In this document: positions 22,801 to 29,700 of the stretch, one piece after another
How the letters are laid out: every line of letters begins with the position of its first letter
Numbering within the stretch: the first letter of the stretch is position 1
Assembly: GCA_947471745.1 (NCBI GenBank)
Contig: CANJKZ010000088.1
Span: 1,418,790 to 1,482,789, forward strand
Origin: Closterium sp. Naga37s-1
Lineage: Eukaryota; Streptophyta; Zygnematophyceae; Desmidiales; Closteriaceae
Direction: 5' to 3'
Length of the DNA: 64,000 nt
Position numbers and translations under genes: made by a program
The notes under the pieces: model-generated
Database searches by the model: none
The model's input: only the letters and a program-made list of their open reading frames with translations
What the model was told of the DNA's origin: nothing

Positions 22801-23523
22801 AGTTGCCGTCAATGACGCGCGAGGCGACGTTGTAGTGGTCCATGGAGAGCACGGCGATGGAGGGCATGAAGCCCGCCACCTTGTGCGTGAACGCCGTCTT
22901 GCCCGCGCCCGACGGCCCCGCCAGCCCCACCAGTATCACCCCCGCGTTGTTCTGCGCTCCGCGCCCGATCACGCGCGACGGAAACAGCGTCGGACGGCGG
23001 AAAAGTGGTGACGAGTTGAATCAAATTTGAAGCCGAATGCAGAATTATAACGGACAGCGAACCAGAATGTGAACGGTACATAGGCAATGAAGCTGAATGT
23101 CCCACTGAAGAGGACTGACACATAGGCATTGAAGCTGAATGTTCTTGTAGCCATTCGACAGCCACTAAGCGGCAGAAGCCATCGCAAAGGGATGCGAGAG
23201 AGCTATCCAAGCGGATGCCACATGCTCAACCAAGCCAAAACTTGGCATGGAAAAAAAAACGAGAAAATACTTTATATAGATAGTCGCAGTTAAACGAGAG
23301 AAGCAGCAGCCAGACCCACCTGTGTGAGCAGCTGGACGGCGCGGATGAAGAGAAAGAAGCCTTTCTCGAACGACAGCTGCTCCTCCACCGGAGCTATCTC
23401 CTTCCGCGCCTTGCCATCCGGCATCACTCGCCGCACCAGCCGCAGCTGGTTCTTCAGCAAGCCGGGCCGCCGCGAGCTCGGCTTTTCCCCGTACTCCGTG
23501 AATGAACCCCCCTTGGACGGCAT
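10826..23523 (-). CDS. TTM1/2-like protein: uridine-kinase P-loop domain plus CYTH (triphosphate tunnel) domain, nine exons
   Basis: Exons in coding order: 23523-23320, 22951-22795, 22366-22252, 21845-21650, 20068-19955, 19424-19245, 18294-18067, 12131-11994, 10996-10826. All junctions are GT-AG and phases match, giving 1503 bp and 500 residues. The start is the ATG at 23523, followed by a basic N-terminus. The Walker A motif GPSGAGKT is at residues 80-87, then DFKSSQRVGF and GGVHFDLVKRVLRDI of the kinase-like domain. The CYTH part follows (YLLPPGEDKDTCQSYLRMRN); its usual ExExK strand reads EVETY, with Tyr for Lys. Plant TTM1/TTM2 have this architecture and act as pyrophosphatases (family knowledge). 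Plant relatives continue for more than 100 residues with a coiled coil and a C-terminal membrane anchor. Here the last exon reaches KLDKT then TGA, but a GTGAGA donor overlaps the stop, so missing exons could lie beyond the minisatellite. Exons 2, 4, 5, 7, 8 and 9 have partial extra copies in neighbouring introns. Confidence 0.85.
10929..11485 (-). repeat. Four tandem copies of the 5' part of TTM exon 9 (about 163-bp period)
   Basis: The segment encoding ALKARLRISDDILPFS on the minus strand appears at about 10929-10985, 11091-11150, 11254-11315 and 11420-11480. Each copy is followed by similar pyrimidine/purine-rich intron sequence. Steps are 163, 163 and 166 bp. Only the copy nearest the 3' end of the gene (10826-10996) continues into the Ser/Ala-rich tail and KLDKT. 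It also has a usable acceptor (CCACCAG before 10996), so it is taken as the real exon. The others are intronic exon fragments that could act as decoy exons. Confidence 0.8.
11579..11622. repeat. 12-bp tandem repeat (TGCACACATTGA)
   Basis: About 3.5 copies of a 12-bp unit, in an intron of the TTM gene. No function is suggested. Confidence 0.8.
11905..12090 (-). repeat. Partial duplicate of the middle of TTM exon 8
   Basis: The stretch around 12048-12085, coding for the EGEGGYISHPY region on the minus strand, recurs at 11905-11945. The sequence around the exon 8 donor, with GCACGCATG and GTGCACCCATGA, is also repeated in 11870-11990. The second copy lies just downstream of the exon 8 donor and lacks a complete exon, so it is a partial duplication, not a separate gene. 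Confidence 0.6.
12151..12309. repeat. Left 159-bp direct duplication flanking the Penelope-like element
   Basis: This segment is the same as 16174-16332 (constant offset 4023; I see no difference by eye). It directly abuts the upstream pseudo-LTR. It includes a second copy of the 5' end of TTM exon 8 with its acceptor, so it is host intron/exon DNA, not element DNA. The simplest reading is an exceptionally long target-site duplication. A pre-existing tandem duplication into which the element inserted at the junction is the alternative. Confidence 0.8.
12307..12797 (+). repeat. Upstream pseudo-LTR of the Penelope-like element
   Basis: It matches 15685-16175 at a constant offset of 3378, with only a small difference seen, at 12622-12623 (TG here, CC downstream). 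It begins with the palindrome CTTTTGAGGCGCCTCAAAAG and ends ...GTCAGGGTGAC. It encodes an orphan RT C-terminus (ending NAVEEVPEG) and contains the intact hammerhead-like core. Confidence 0.92.
12616..12669 (+). ncRNA. Hammerhead ribozyme-like motif, intact core, in upstream pseudo-LTR
   Basis: The core CTGATGA (12621-12627) and GAAA (12655-12658) flank a hairpin with GGCG/CGCC and TGGG/CCCA arms closed by TTCG. Stem I is short: GTA before the core pairs with TAC (12666-12668). The stem III region is the self-complementary AAACTAGTTT, as in the minimal dimer-forming hammerheads described in Penelope-like elements. Predicted cleavage is near 12665/12666. One caution: an extra A after CTGATGA must bulge or mispair at the base of stem II. 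Activity is untested. Confidence 0.68.
12798..13975 (+). CDS. Penelope-like element ORF1: lysine-rich coiled-coil protein
   Basis: An open frame of about 390 codons ends at TGA 13973-13975. There is no in-frame ATG before MEMPDQPV (13028). The ATG at 12783, just inside the pseudo-LTR, is in another frame, so the true start is uncertain. The product has a basic Ser/Arg/Gly-rich N-terminus, a long Lys/Glu/Ala-rich helical middle (about residues 100-320) likely to form a coiled coil, and a Lys/Pro-rich basic tail (KPKPKKKRGGK). Such proteins upstream of the RT are known in some Penelope-like elements and may bind nucleic acid. ORF2 overlaps its last codons in the -1 frame. Confidence 0.75.
13972..15843 (+). 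CDS. Penelope-like reverse transcriptase (ORF2), no recognisable endonuclease domain
   Basis: The 623-codon frame overlaps the end of ORF1 by four bases and lies in the -1 frame. Its first in-frame ATG is far inside (14446), so translation probably depends on frameshifting or reinitiation from ORF1. RT motifs in order: DKNIGI (about residue 150), FYILPKLHK (about 220), GRPIAAS, YDDSSLYPSI with its catalytic Asp, GTAMGTPAA, and YIDDGLILW carrying the catalytic YIDD. SADFLDL and a thumb region follow. The C-terminus contains LLRRLKSRL, AWK and NLQRLLVRARLP and runs into the downstream pseudo-LTR. A related C-terminus in the solo pseudo-LTR at 17075 shows this tail is conserved. There is no GIY-YIG motif, which puts the element with endonuclease-deficient Penelope-like elements or a variant lineage. 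Confidence 0.88.
   Translation: MTSHDLALRWFAKLTFRQAALRVRNRGVHNLSAKVLSLDEKKALGLGLKFIPTPAVSLSTVELDQLCRQISLRFFFKDADPAKDYRFRVRNPSWAPDRSEIPEQVFRDSSSDLSFLLKASRPPRHRNISLRVRQALRSIAADRSVVIKPADKNIGITVMDRELYVRLCMDHLGDRSTYTPVLHDPTALVVQGLHELRHAWGPTYPDSLWKYFLDEPPGGWKPAAFYILPKLHKKQLAGRPIAASHSWVTSNVSRWLDAELRPWVLRQHTYLRDSLSLLLSLEETSFPKEILLATYDDSSLYPSIPLRRGLEAVSSILQRGSHHSLQPVMALLEWVMMNSYVEFDGHLYHQTQGTAMGTPAAVCFAVLFMSRLDELLRERWSGTQPLRHVRYIDDGLILWPGSRSELEKYLQTFNELDPNIKLTWQISDSSADFLDLVLFKGPRFAGQGILDLKTFQKPLNRYLYLPFSSFHPRHCKTGFIAAELKRYLLRSTSADTFLASKRAFYQRLRSRGYPSDFLLPIFRSIFFRQRPLLLEQTAARHAHKFETPPERGPLVLKTLFTPLTGRLRLGVLLRRLKSRLMSRGFYVGRIIIAWKCARNLQRLLVRARLPKSLANAVEEVPEG
15685..16175 (+). repeat. Downstream pseudo-LTR of the Penelope-like element
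   Basis: Direct repeat of 12307-12797. It supplies the last codons and stop (15841-15843) of the RT ORF. It carries the hammerhead-like motif with a mutated core and ends exactly at the 159-bp duplicated flank (16174). Confidence 0.92.
15995..16047 (+). ncRNA. Hammerhead-like motif with two core substitutions, in downstream pseudo-LTR
   Basis: Same layout as the copy at 12616-12669, but the core CTGATGA reads CCCATGA (15999-16005). U4 and G5 of the hammerhead core are both C. G5 is essential in known hammerheads, so this copy should be inactive. Stem II, GAAAC and the AAACTAGTTT palindrome are unchanged. Confidence 0.6.
16174..16332. repeat. Right 159-bp direct duplication flanking the Penelope-like element
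   Basis: Copy of 12151-12309. Sequence after 16332 (GACGTTGCAGGG) has no counterpart upstream, which fixes the boundary. Confidence 0.8.
16845..16878. repeat. 34-bp palindromic micro-insert
   Basis: GAGGTGAC and GTCACCTC arms enclose a degenerate TTTTGAGTCGACTCAAAA-type centre (ATCTGAGTCAACTCAAAA). It belongs to the palindrome family found at Penelope pseudo-LTR starts and lies between copies 2 and 3 of the 65-bp unit. Confidence 0.75.
16900..16917. repeat. Perfect 18-bp palindrome TTTTGAGTCGACTCAAAA
   Basis: Perfect self-complementary core with a TCGA centre, followed by GTC and then copy 3 of the 65-bp unit. Confidence 0.85.
17038..17610. mobile_element. Solo Penelope pseudo-LTR with 37-bp target-site duplications
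   Basis: The insert is 17075-17573. It is flanked by 37-bp direct duplications at 17038-17074 and 17574-17610 that differ at one base. The insert starts with the palindrome TTTTGAGACGTCTCAAAA and encodes LLRRLKSRL, AWK and NLQRLLVRARLP, homologous to the C-terminus of the RT at 15685-15843. It then has the hammerhead-like motif and a closing region resembling the full element's pseudo-LTR. Sequence identity to that pseudo-LTR is low, so it belongs to a second, diverged family. Confidence 0.85.
17384..17436 (+). ncRNA. Hammerhead ribozyme-like motif in the solo pseudo-LTR
   Basis: Core CTGATGA (17387-17393) and GAAA (17423-17426). Stem I is GCA / TGC where the other family has GTA / TAC. Stem II has GGTG / CACC where the other has GGCG / CGCC. 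The AAACTAGTTT palindrome is retained. Paired changes in two stems support a conserved RNA structure. The stem II register is offset by one base from the other family, so the fold needs computation. Confidence 0.68.
17592..17777. repeat. Cluster of five palindromes between 37-bp duplications
   Basis: The insert 17629-17740 holds five consecutive copies of TTTGAGGCGCCTCAAA-type palindromes joined by GAAGACT or GATGACT. One copy has AGGAGCCT in its centre. It is flanked by identical 37-bp direct repeats at 17592-17628 and 17741-17777. The whole lies in the TTM intron downstream of exon 7. Confidence 0.88.
17780..18005 (-). repeat. Partial copy of TTM exon 7
   Basis: On the minus strand this reads LMALGYEIAHIVHRESIVLK, then GEQGEG and VKIDKIKQLKATYVQ followed by a GTGCGTG donor. 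It is a diverged copy of the second half of exon 7 (18067-18210), shorter by a few codons. It lacks an acceptor and the exon's first 25 codons. A fragment ending with the same ATYVQ donor also lies near 16590-16620. Confidence 0.8.
18538..18713. repeat. 32-bp palindromic insert between imperfect 63-73-bp duplications
   Basis: The palindrome 18618-18649 has perfect AGGTGACTTTTGAG-type arms against CAAAAGTCACCT. It lies between 18538-18610 and 18651-18713, which share GGGGTTGAA, GGCAGCAGA and GCATCGTCAAGGAGGGAGGA in the same order. The sequence is upstream of exon 7, next to a partial copy (18415-18480) of its 5' end. Confidence 0.75.
19068..19147 (-). tRNA. tRNA-Leu (anticodon AAG)
   Basis: On the minus strand the acceptor arms GTCGAGA and TCTCGAC pair perfectly. 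Box A TGGCCGAGTTGG and box B GGTTCAAATCC are present. The anticodon stem CTGGA/TCCAG encloses TTAAGGT, giving anticodon AAG. The long variable arm TCCGAAAGGGC is typical of tRNA-Leu. No CCA is encoded and no intron is seen. A T4 tract follows at about 30 bases. It lies in the TTM intron between exons 6 and 7, in the same orientation as the gene. Confidence 0.95.
19835..20003. repeat. Degenerate palindrome between two 54-bp copies of the TTM exon 5 3' end
   Basis: 19950-20003 is the end of exon 5 with its donor (NPFSGFQDATYLLK). 19835-19888 repeats it with the same donor. The 61-bp spacer begins with TGACTGTTGAGTGGACTCAGGAGTCA-like sequence, a decayed member of the palindrome family. The extra copy gives a second GTGACC donor but no acceptor. 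Confidence 0.8.
20120..20435 (-). repeat. Three partial copies of the TTM exon 5 5' end
   Basis: Copies of the acceptor plus VYPMYKAFIEPELKT codons (or shorter) lie near 20145-20205, 20285-20320 and 20385-20435. They decrease in length and similarity with distance from exon 5 (19955-20068). Several retain the acceptor CAG before GTGTACC. Confidence 0.75.
20640..21535 (-). repeat. Tandem partial copies of the TTM exon 4 3' half, two in a 284-bp repeat
   Basis: The segment encoding GGVHFDLVKRVLRDIDRSGQ through IIQQISETV recurs at about 20838-20945, 21124-21230 and 21412-21520. Shorter pieces lie near 20640 and 20740. The blocks 20845-21128 and 21129-21415 are close copies in both exon-like and intron-like parts, so this is a tandem duplication. 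The copy at 21412 has a disruptive base change in the RSGQ region (CTAGCG for CCGAGCG). The real exon is 21650-21845, the only one continuous with the upstream kinase codons. Confidence 0.82.
21897..22125 (-). repeat. Partial copies of the TTM exon 4 5' half
   Basis: 21901-22015 repeats the acceptor and the REQAVPKSRVIILEGIHALN to LDLRVAI codons of exon 4, then diverges before the TGGVHFD part. A shorter remnant lies at 22080-22120. The first retains a good acceptor and could be spliced as a truncated alternative exon. Confidence 0.75.
22570..22859. repeat. Two palindromic micro-inserts flanked by 70-bp copies of the TTM exon 2 3' end
   Basis: 22790-22859 (exon 2 end plus donor) is repeated at 22686-22755 with very few mismatches. 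The 34-bp spacer 22756-22789 begins TTTGAAACGTCTAAAA. A third, more diverged copy at 22570-22644 is followed by the palindrome TTTTGAATCGTCTCAAAA at 22646-22663. The arrangement is copy, palindrome, copy, palindrome, exon. Confidence 0.88.
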
Positions 23524-24803
23524 TGTTGGAACGTTTCTAATAGAAACTTTACGCGCGTTATAAAACGTTAATTAGTGACACTGGTGAGGAACAATTAGAT
23601 GGGAGATTTAATGTGAAGAGCTAATTTGTAGCAGTTAGAATCATGGAATGAGCGACCGCTTTTGACGAAAATTAGGAATGAATATAATGATGCTCTCGCT
23701 TTAGGGAACGGATTGCATCAGCCGACAGAACACAGAGGCCCTTTATAAAATGCTCACTCGCTCCATGCGCTAAATGCAAGCCCAACAAAAGAAGGGACAA
23801 AATGCCTGAGGAACCCTCTAGCAGTTTAGTGGGCTGCACACATAAAAAGGCTTTGGCTACTCCTTCAGCCAAGAGAGCACTATATTCCGACATGCCTCCA
23901 TGCCAGCCACAGGGGTGCAGAAGAAGGCTGTGAAAGCTGCTTCTGATGGTGCTGCCTTTCCTGCTACTGGATGGTTTTTGTGCGAGCAACTTCCGAGGGT
24001 CCTTTGTCTGTGTGGATTGAGCGACTCCCTGACTGACTTTTCATTGGCTCCGCCGACAAAGCAAGGCAGTGAAGCAGGAGGAGATCCCGAGGTTCGATTG
24101 GGTAGTCTGTATGACCTGCTGAAATGGGCAGGTGTGAAAAGCGTCAACAGGTACATTCACGTCGCGTGGCAAGATATTTGATGTGGTCCAAGGTTATGAG
24201 TCATGACCATTGCTGACTTGGAAGTTTCGTTGTAGAGAAACTCGAAACAGTTTAGAAACACCATTGAAGGTTTTCGAACAAGGCCATGTCCATTAATTCC
24301 AGCAAATAGGGAAAACATTTGGCCAAGCCGAAGTGGCAGAGATGTGGTATTCTCTTTTTGGGGTTCGCAAAAACCCATGTTGATCCCAAACAAAAATGTC
24401 TGGTATCATGTGGCACGCACAGACCATCCAGCATCTGCGTCGTCCCATCCCATGATTCCCAGCCTTCCATTCATCCATCCATACATGGCTCATCGGATTT
24501 TGCAGGCAGTCCACCCATACCTGCCAGCCAAACCCCCATGACTCTCCAGCATCTTCCATCCACCAGTACCCACCAACCAACCTTTCCCCCAGCCTTCCTC
24601 CACCACTCCATCCCTCGCACCCTACTCCAGAAATGTTTCCCAGGTCCCATAACACAGCAAATCCGACCATTTTCATCCAGGATCCAAGTTCCCTCTTCCT
24701 TGGTAATCCGCAGCCGACAGGAATCTAATCGCCCTGGTCGATTGTAGTGACTTGTCTCTCCTTGTCCCGTAGATTATTTTGCGTCGCCTTTTAGACCGTG
24801 AAC
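23524..24803. other. Divergent intergenic region between TTM and RanBP1, no confident gene
   Basis: This 1.3-kb stretch separates the two start codons and must hold both promoters. Short frames exist on both strands, for example 23900-24181 plus and 23672-23989 minus, but I recognise no domain and no codon bias that would support them. No clear TATA box or repeat structure was seen. Confidence 0.5.
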
Positions 24804-26221
24804 ATGTCTGCGGAGGAGGAGAAGATCGAAAATCCCGCTCACCAGGAGGAGGATGATGATGCTCCCAAGGCCGATGACGAGGACACGGGAGCTCACATCG
24901 CTCCCATTGTGAAATTGGAGGAGGTTACCGTGTCGACCGGTGAAGAGAATGAGAACGTCCTCTTTGAGATGTAAGCTGTTCACAACCCTAGAGGTCCGTA
25001 CGCCACGTAACGTTACATGCTCATCTTGAGCACCGGAATTGAACACTGAGTTGTAGCACGACAGTACCGTTAGTTAGATGTCTACGATACTTATCTGATC
25101 GAGCTCGTAGCTACGTATATTTTACTGAACCCGTGACAACCCTGATTGCACACCCCCAATTTACATACCTGAGATCCGTTTCCGTACGCCGTTTACATGC
25201 CCAAGATCCGTTCTATCTTTCAAGCTCCCGCAGGCTCCGAGAGGGGTATCATGAACCGTCTTTTCTATTTGACGTGACATGTCTATGTTTTCCAGCAAAT
25301 CCAAGCTTTACCGGTTTGATAAGGACGGGAACCAATGGAAAGAGCGGGGTGTCGGCCAAGTTAAGCTTCTGGAGCACAAGGATACCAAGAAGATTCGGCT
25401 GCTGATGCGACAGCAGAAAACGCTTAAGATTTGCGCCAACCACACAGGTAGGGCAACCCGATTGAATGCGCACATTCACCGTCACAATCATGTGCCCTTG
25501 TTTCCACGAATTCATTGACCAGCGCTCAATCCACAAAAATACCGCTTCTATGCTGGAAAGTGTTCAGTGTCTTTGATAGCTTATGGCTATTCTATTCCCA
25601 GGAATAGCTTCGCACTCCTTATTTTCTGTGTGCTGCTTAAGAGAAAACTGGCTTCTCTAAAGCCATTCTCATCTCAAATTCCCGAATGTATCGTGCTTTC
25701 ATTTGCCTGCAGTGCTACCGTCGATGTCGCTTCAGGAGCATGCAGGGAGCGACAAGTCCTGGGTGTGGCATGCACAGGACTTCGCTGACGGAGAGCTGAA
25801 GAAGGAGCTTTTCACTATGCGGTTCGGCTCGCCAGAAAGTGAGTGCTACCTCTTTATTACCTGGATTCGCGCTTTAAATGTTTTGCTGTGGCCTGCTTGT
25901 GACAAACCTGTTGCATTCCTCGGTGTTAACGCATCTTGCAAGCCTTACCTCAAACGTTCGCCCTGATTAGACCTCATCTTTCACCCCTCACCTCCGGTTA
26001 CGAACACTCTCATTTCCTAACTTTTGTTTTACTCTACCCTCCGGTTCTGGCCAGGTGCTCAAAAGTTCAAGAGTGCATTTGAGGAGGCACAGGAGAAGAT
26101 GGCAGCGATTCTGGGCACCACAGATGCAGCCAAGGAGGTGGCAAAGGAGGCAGAGAAAACAGCAGAGGAGCTTGAGAAGCTGGCTGTCAAGAAGGATGAG
26201 GAGAAGCCAGCTGAGTCCTAA
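24804..26221 (+). CDS. RANBP1: Ran-binding protein 1 (RanBP1-type), four exons
   Basis: Exons 24804-24970, 25296-25447, 25713-25838 and 26055-26221, all GT-AG with matching phases, give 203 residues. The N-terminus is acidic ([19 protein letters not shown]). The Ran-binding (PH-fold) domain runs from about residue 45 to 155 and shows [44 protein letters not shown] and an Asn/Gln-Lys-Phe-Lys end. The C-terminal tail is Lys/Glu-rich and helical. RanBP1 binds RanGTP and co-activates RanGAP in the cytoplasm, releasing Ran from export complexes (family knowledge). Length and domain order are normal for plant RanBP1. Unlike its neighbours, this gene shows no exon fragments or palindromes in its introns. 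Confidence 0.95.
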
Positions 26222-26782
26222 GTGATATACTCCTCTGTAGAACTGTCTCCTAGGATCAGCTCAATTGAAGCAAGTAGTATTGTAGTTTCGTCTTTCTCCT
26301 GCCTTGTAGGTTGCGTAAAGGTTATACGAGTCACACCACTACAAAGTTGATAGGGCCGTTTTCTTGGAATTTTGGCACAGATGTTTTGGTTCATCTGCTT
26401 GAAAAATATTTTAGTGACCACTAGAGCCGCCACGAAACTGGACCTTGGGGGTATCGATCTTCTAGACGAACTCGTATCATCGCAGACACTTTGTCCAGCA
26501 AGCAAAGGCCCGGTACCATGTCGGCCACAACAATCACGGCGTGGGATCCTGGCTTGCCACGCGGCACCTTGAGACAACGACACGCAGCGCAAGCACGACC
26601 AATGCGAACGCAACTGAGAATCTGGAGGAATGCAAGCCAAAGGGAACCACCAGACTGGAATTCACGACACGAGACCAGGAAAGGTGGTGCATACCCATTC
26701 GTCCATTTGCTAAACAACGCTGGTCTATGTCATGTACACAACCAACAGCGCGGCTTGATCTACCTTGCTCGTCCTGTCACCC
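26222..26782. other. RanBP1 3' flank and PRXL2 upstream region
   Basis: About 560 bp contains the RanBP1 3' UTR and upstream sequence of the next gene. No gene, RNA or repeat is recognisable. Confidence 0.5.
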
Positions 26783-29700
26783 ATGAGCCGTGGCCCCCTA
26801 GCTCCACACATGAGAACACTCCATATTCCTCTCTCTCGTGAGCGAACGACGCGCTCTCGGCTCTATTCCATCTCTCCATTCCTTTTCCACGCTCTCCTCA
26901 TTAACTGCCTCTTCTGGTTCCTACTCACCGCTCGTTCCACGCCTGTCGAGGGAACGTCGCTCCAAGGCAGCGCAGACTGCGGGCTCGCCGACAGCCGAAA
27001 CACGGCTGCCGCGGCTGGTCAGGATCCTGACAGCCAATCCGGTCTCGAGAATCTAGGGAATCCCAACAGCCACTCCAACACCGACAATTCCGGAACCTGC
27101 GCGGCGGGTCCCGCCATGTCCAATCCCGTCGCTGGCACGCAAAACGCAGGTTCAACGGCGATCGCGTCCGCGTTAAAGGACGTCCCGGTTGAGCGTATAG
27201 TGGGGCCAGGAAATGACGAGGTGGTGAAAATAGGGTCCTTCTGGGAGTCGCAGGTGAGAAATGGCTTCTGGGAGTCGCAGGTGAGAAATGGCTTCTGGGA
27301 GTCGCAGGTGAGAAATGGCTGTCCCGCCGCCGGTTGAGTGCCTGTTTGTCTGATTCGATGCAACAAAATCTGATGTCTTTTTCGTCTGAACACTAGACTC
27401 TCCTCTCCTGCGCACTCCTTAAATACCGTTCTTTAAGACAATTCAGTTGTCTGTTCAAGTCCTTCTCTTCATTCCCGTCTCTTCTCGCTCATCCTATTTC
27501 TTCCTGCCTTGCTCTCATCCCTTTTCAAAAATCCATGCCTTCCCACCCCGAATTCCCCGCTTCCCCTCCCCTTCTTTTACAATCTCCTCCCCTTCCTCCC
27601 CGCTCCCCCATTCCCTCCCCTTTCCCCCTCCCTCCCCCCCCCCCCCAGCCCGTGGTGATTCATTTTCTCCGCCGCTTTGGCTGCCGCATCTGCAGGGGGG
27701 GCGCCATGGAGATGTCGCGCGCCATCCCCCACCTACACAATGCGGGCGTGCGAGTCGTCGCCATCGGTGGGTGGGATGGGTGGTGGGTGCCTCGGGTGGG
27801 TGGTCAGCGGGTGGGTGGGGAGGTGGGAGGGTGCTATTAGGGGGGAGCCATGGACATGTCGCGCGCCACCCCCCACCTGCACAACGCAGGCGTGCGAGTC
27901 GTTGCCATCGGTGGGTGCCATGGATGGGTGGGATGGGAGGGTAACATGCGGTGGGAGGGTGGGAGGAGAGCTGCTTCCTTTGAGAAGGTCGGATAGCTGC
28001 CTTCATGGTTGGCATGTCTCGGCCCACCCCATTTGCTCCATTCTGCCGCCAGCCACGCTCGTTTGAGCCTCTCTCGCCCATGGTTCATGCTCCTTCGCTC
28101 TCTATCACTCTCCCTGTCACCCTCCCGACCTCCACTCGCCCTTCAGTCTTCCCCGCCATTCACTCTGTCGTATCCTTGTGGCTGGAAAGGCAGGGTGCTG
28201 ACTGCCTTGCTCTCCTCCCCTCCCTGCTGCTCAAACCCCTCTCTGCTACTCACCCTTTTCCCTGCTGCCCATCCCTGGGACCATCTGGACCATCTGGACC
28301 ATCTGGGAGTGGAAGAGTTTGTGGATGGGGGCTACTGGAAGGGTTTCTCACTCACACCCTCCCTGCCTCATTGCCCTGCCGCTCATTGCCCTCCCTGCTG
28401 CTCACTGCTGCTCCCTACTGCTCATTGCCCTCCCTGCTGCCCACCGGCCTGGACCATCTTGGAGTGGACGTGTTTGTGAATGGGGGCTACTGGAAGGGCG
28501 CTGCCTTTCTCACGCACACCTCGCTGCCTCCCCACTGCTGCTCTCTCCCCCACCGCACCCTCATTTCCGCAAGTATGGACCATCTAGGGGTGGACGAGTT
28601 TGTGGGAGGAGGCTACTGGAAGGGCGGGCTGTACATCGACGATGGCAAGCGGACCTCCCTGCCTCCCTGCCTCCCTGCACTGCTGCTCATCGCTCTCCCC
28701 TTCCCTCACTGCACCGCTATCCCCACAGGCCTGGAACATCTGGGACTGGACGAGTTTGTGGATGGGGGATACTGGAAGGGCGAGCTGTACATCGACGATG
28801 GCAAGCGGGCCTACAGCGCACTGCAGCTCAAGTCCATCTCCCTCTGGCAGGTGCGTGTGCTGTGCGCCTGCTGCTAGGGGCACTCTCTTGGGCTACTGGA
28901 AGGGCGGGCTGTACATCGACGATGGCAAGCGGGCCTACAGCGCACTGCAGCTCAAGTCCATCTCCCTCTGGCAGGTGCGTGTGCTGTGCGCCTGCTGCTA
29001 GGGGCACTCTCTTGGGCTACTGGAAGGGCGGGCTGTACATCGATGATGGCAAGCGGGCCTACAGCGCACTGCAGCTCAAGTCCATCTCCCTCTGGCAGGT
29101 GCGTGTGCTGTGCGCCTGCTGCTAGGGGCACTCTCTTGGGCTACTGGAAGGGCGAGCTGTACATCGATGATGGCAAGCGGGCCTACAGCGCACTGCAGCT
29201 CAAGTCCATCTCCCTCTGGCAGGTGCGTGTGCTGTGCGCCTGCTGCCCATCTCCCTCTGGCAGGTGCGTGTGCTGTGCGCCTGCTGCCCATCTCCCACTG
29301 GCAGGTGCGTGCACAGTGTGCCTGCTGCTTGGTGCGCGCTCTTGGGTTCCTCTGCTTGTCCTGCTTGCCTGCTTGCTTGGGTCAGGCCGTGCTAAGTAGC
29401 ACACGCATGGGCCAGCACGACTGAACTACCTCGCATGGAAGCTTGACACATCCATGTTGCATAACAGCCTGCCAGTTCAGTGTAGTGAACATCTCACTCC
29501 CCGCCATCTCCCTCAAGCCCCCAATTCCTCCCCCCCTCACACTGCCCAACCCAAGCTCCTTCCATGTTCGGGAAGGTGTGTGTGGCATGACGTGTCACCA
29601 CCCTGCCTGGATTGCCATCACTCGCAGCTTCATTCCCCTCTCACTCGCTTGGCCCACCATGCCTGGACTATCATCACTCGCAGCTTTATCTCATCCCCCT

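Noticed and set aside
23672-24181. Possible small genes between TTM and RanBP1
   Set aside because: Short frames on both strands with no recognisable domain, splice pattern or conserved motif.
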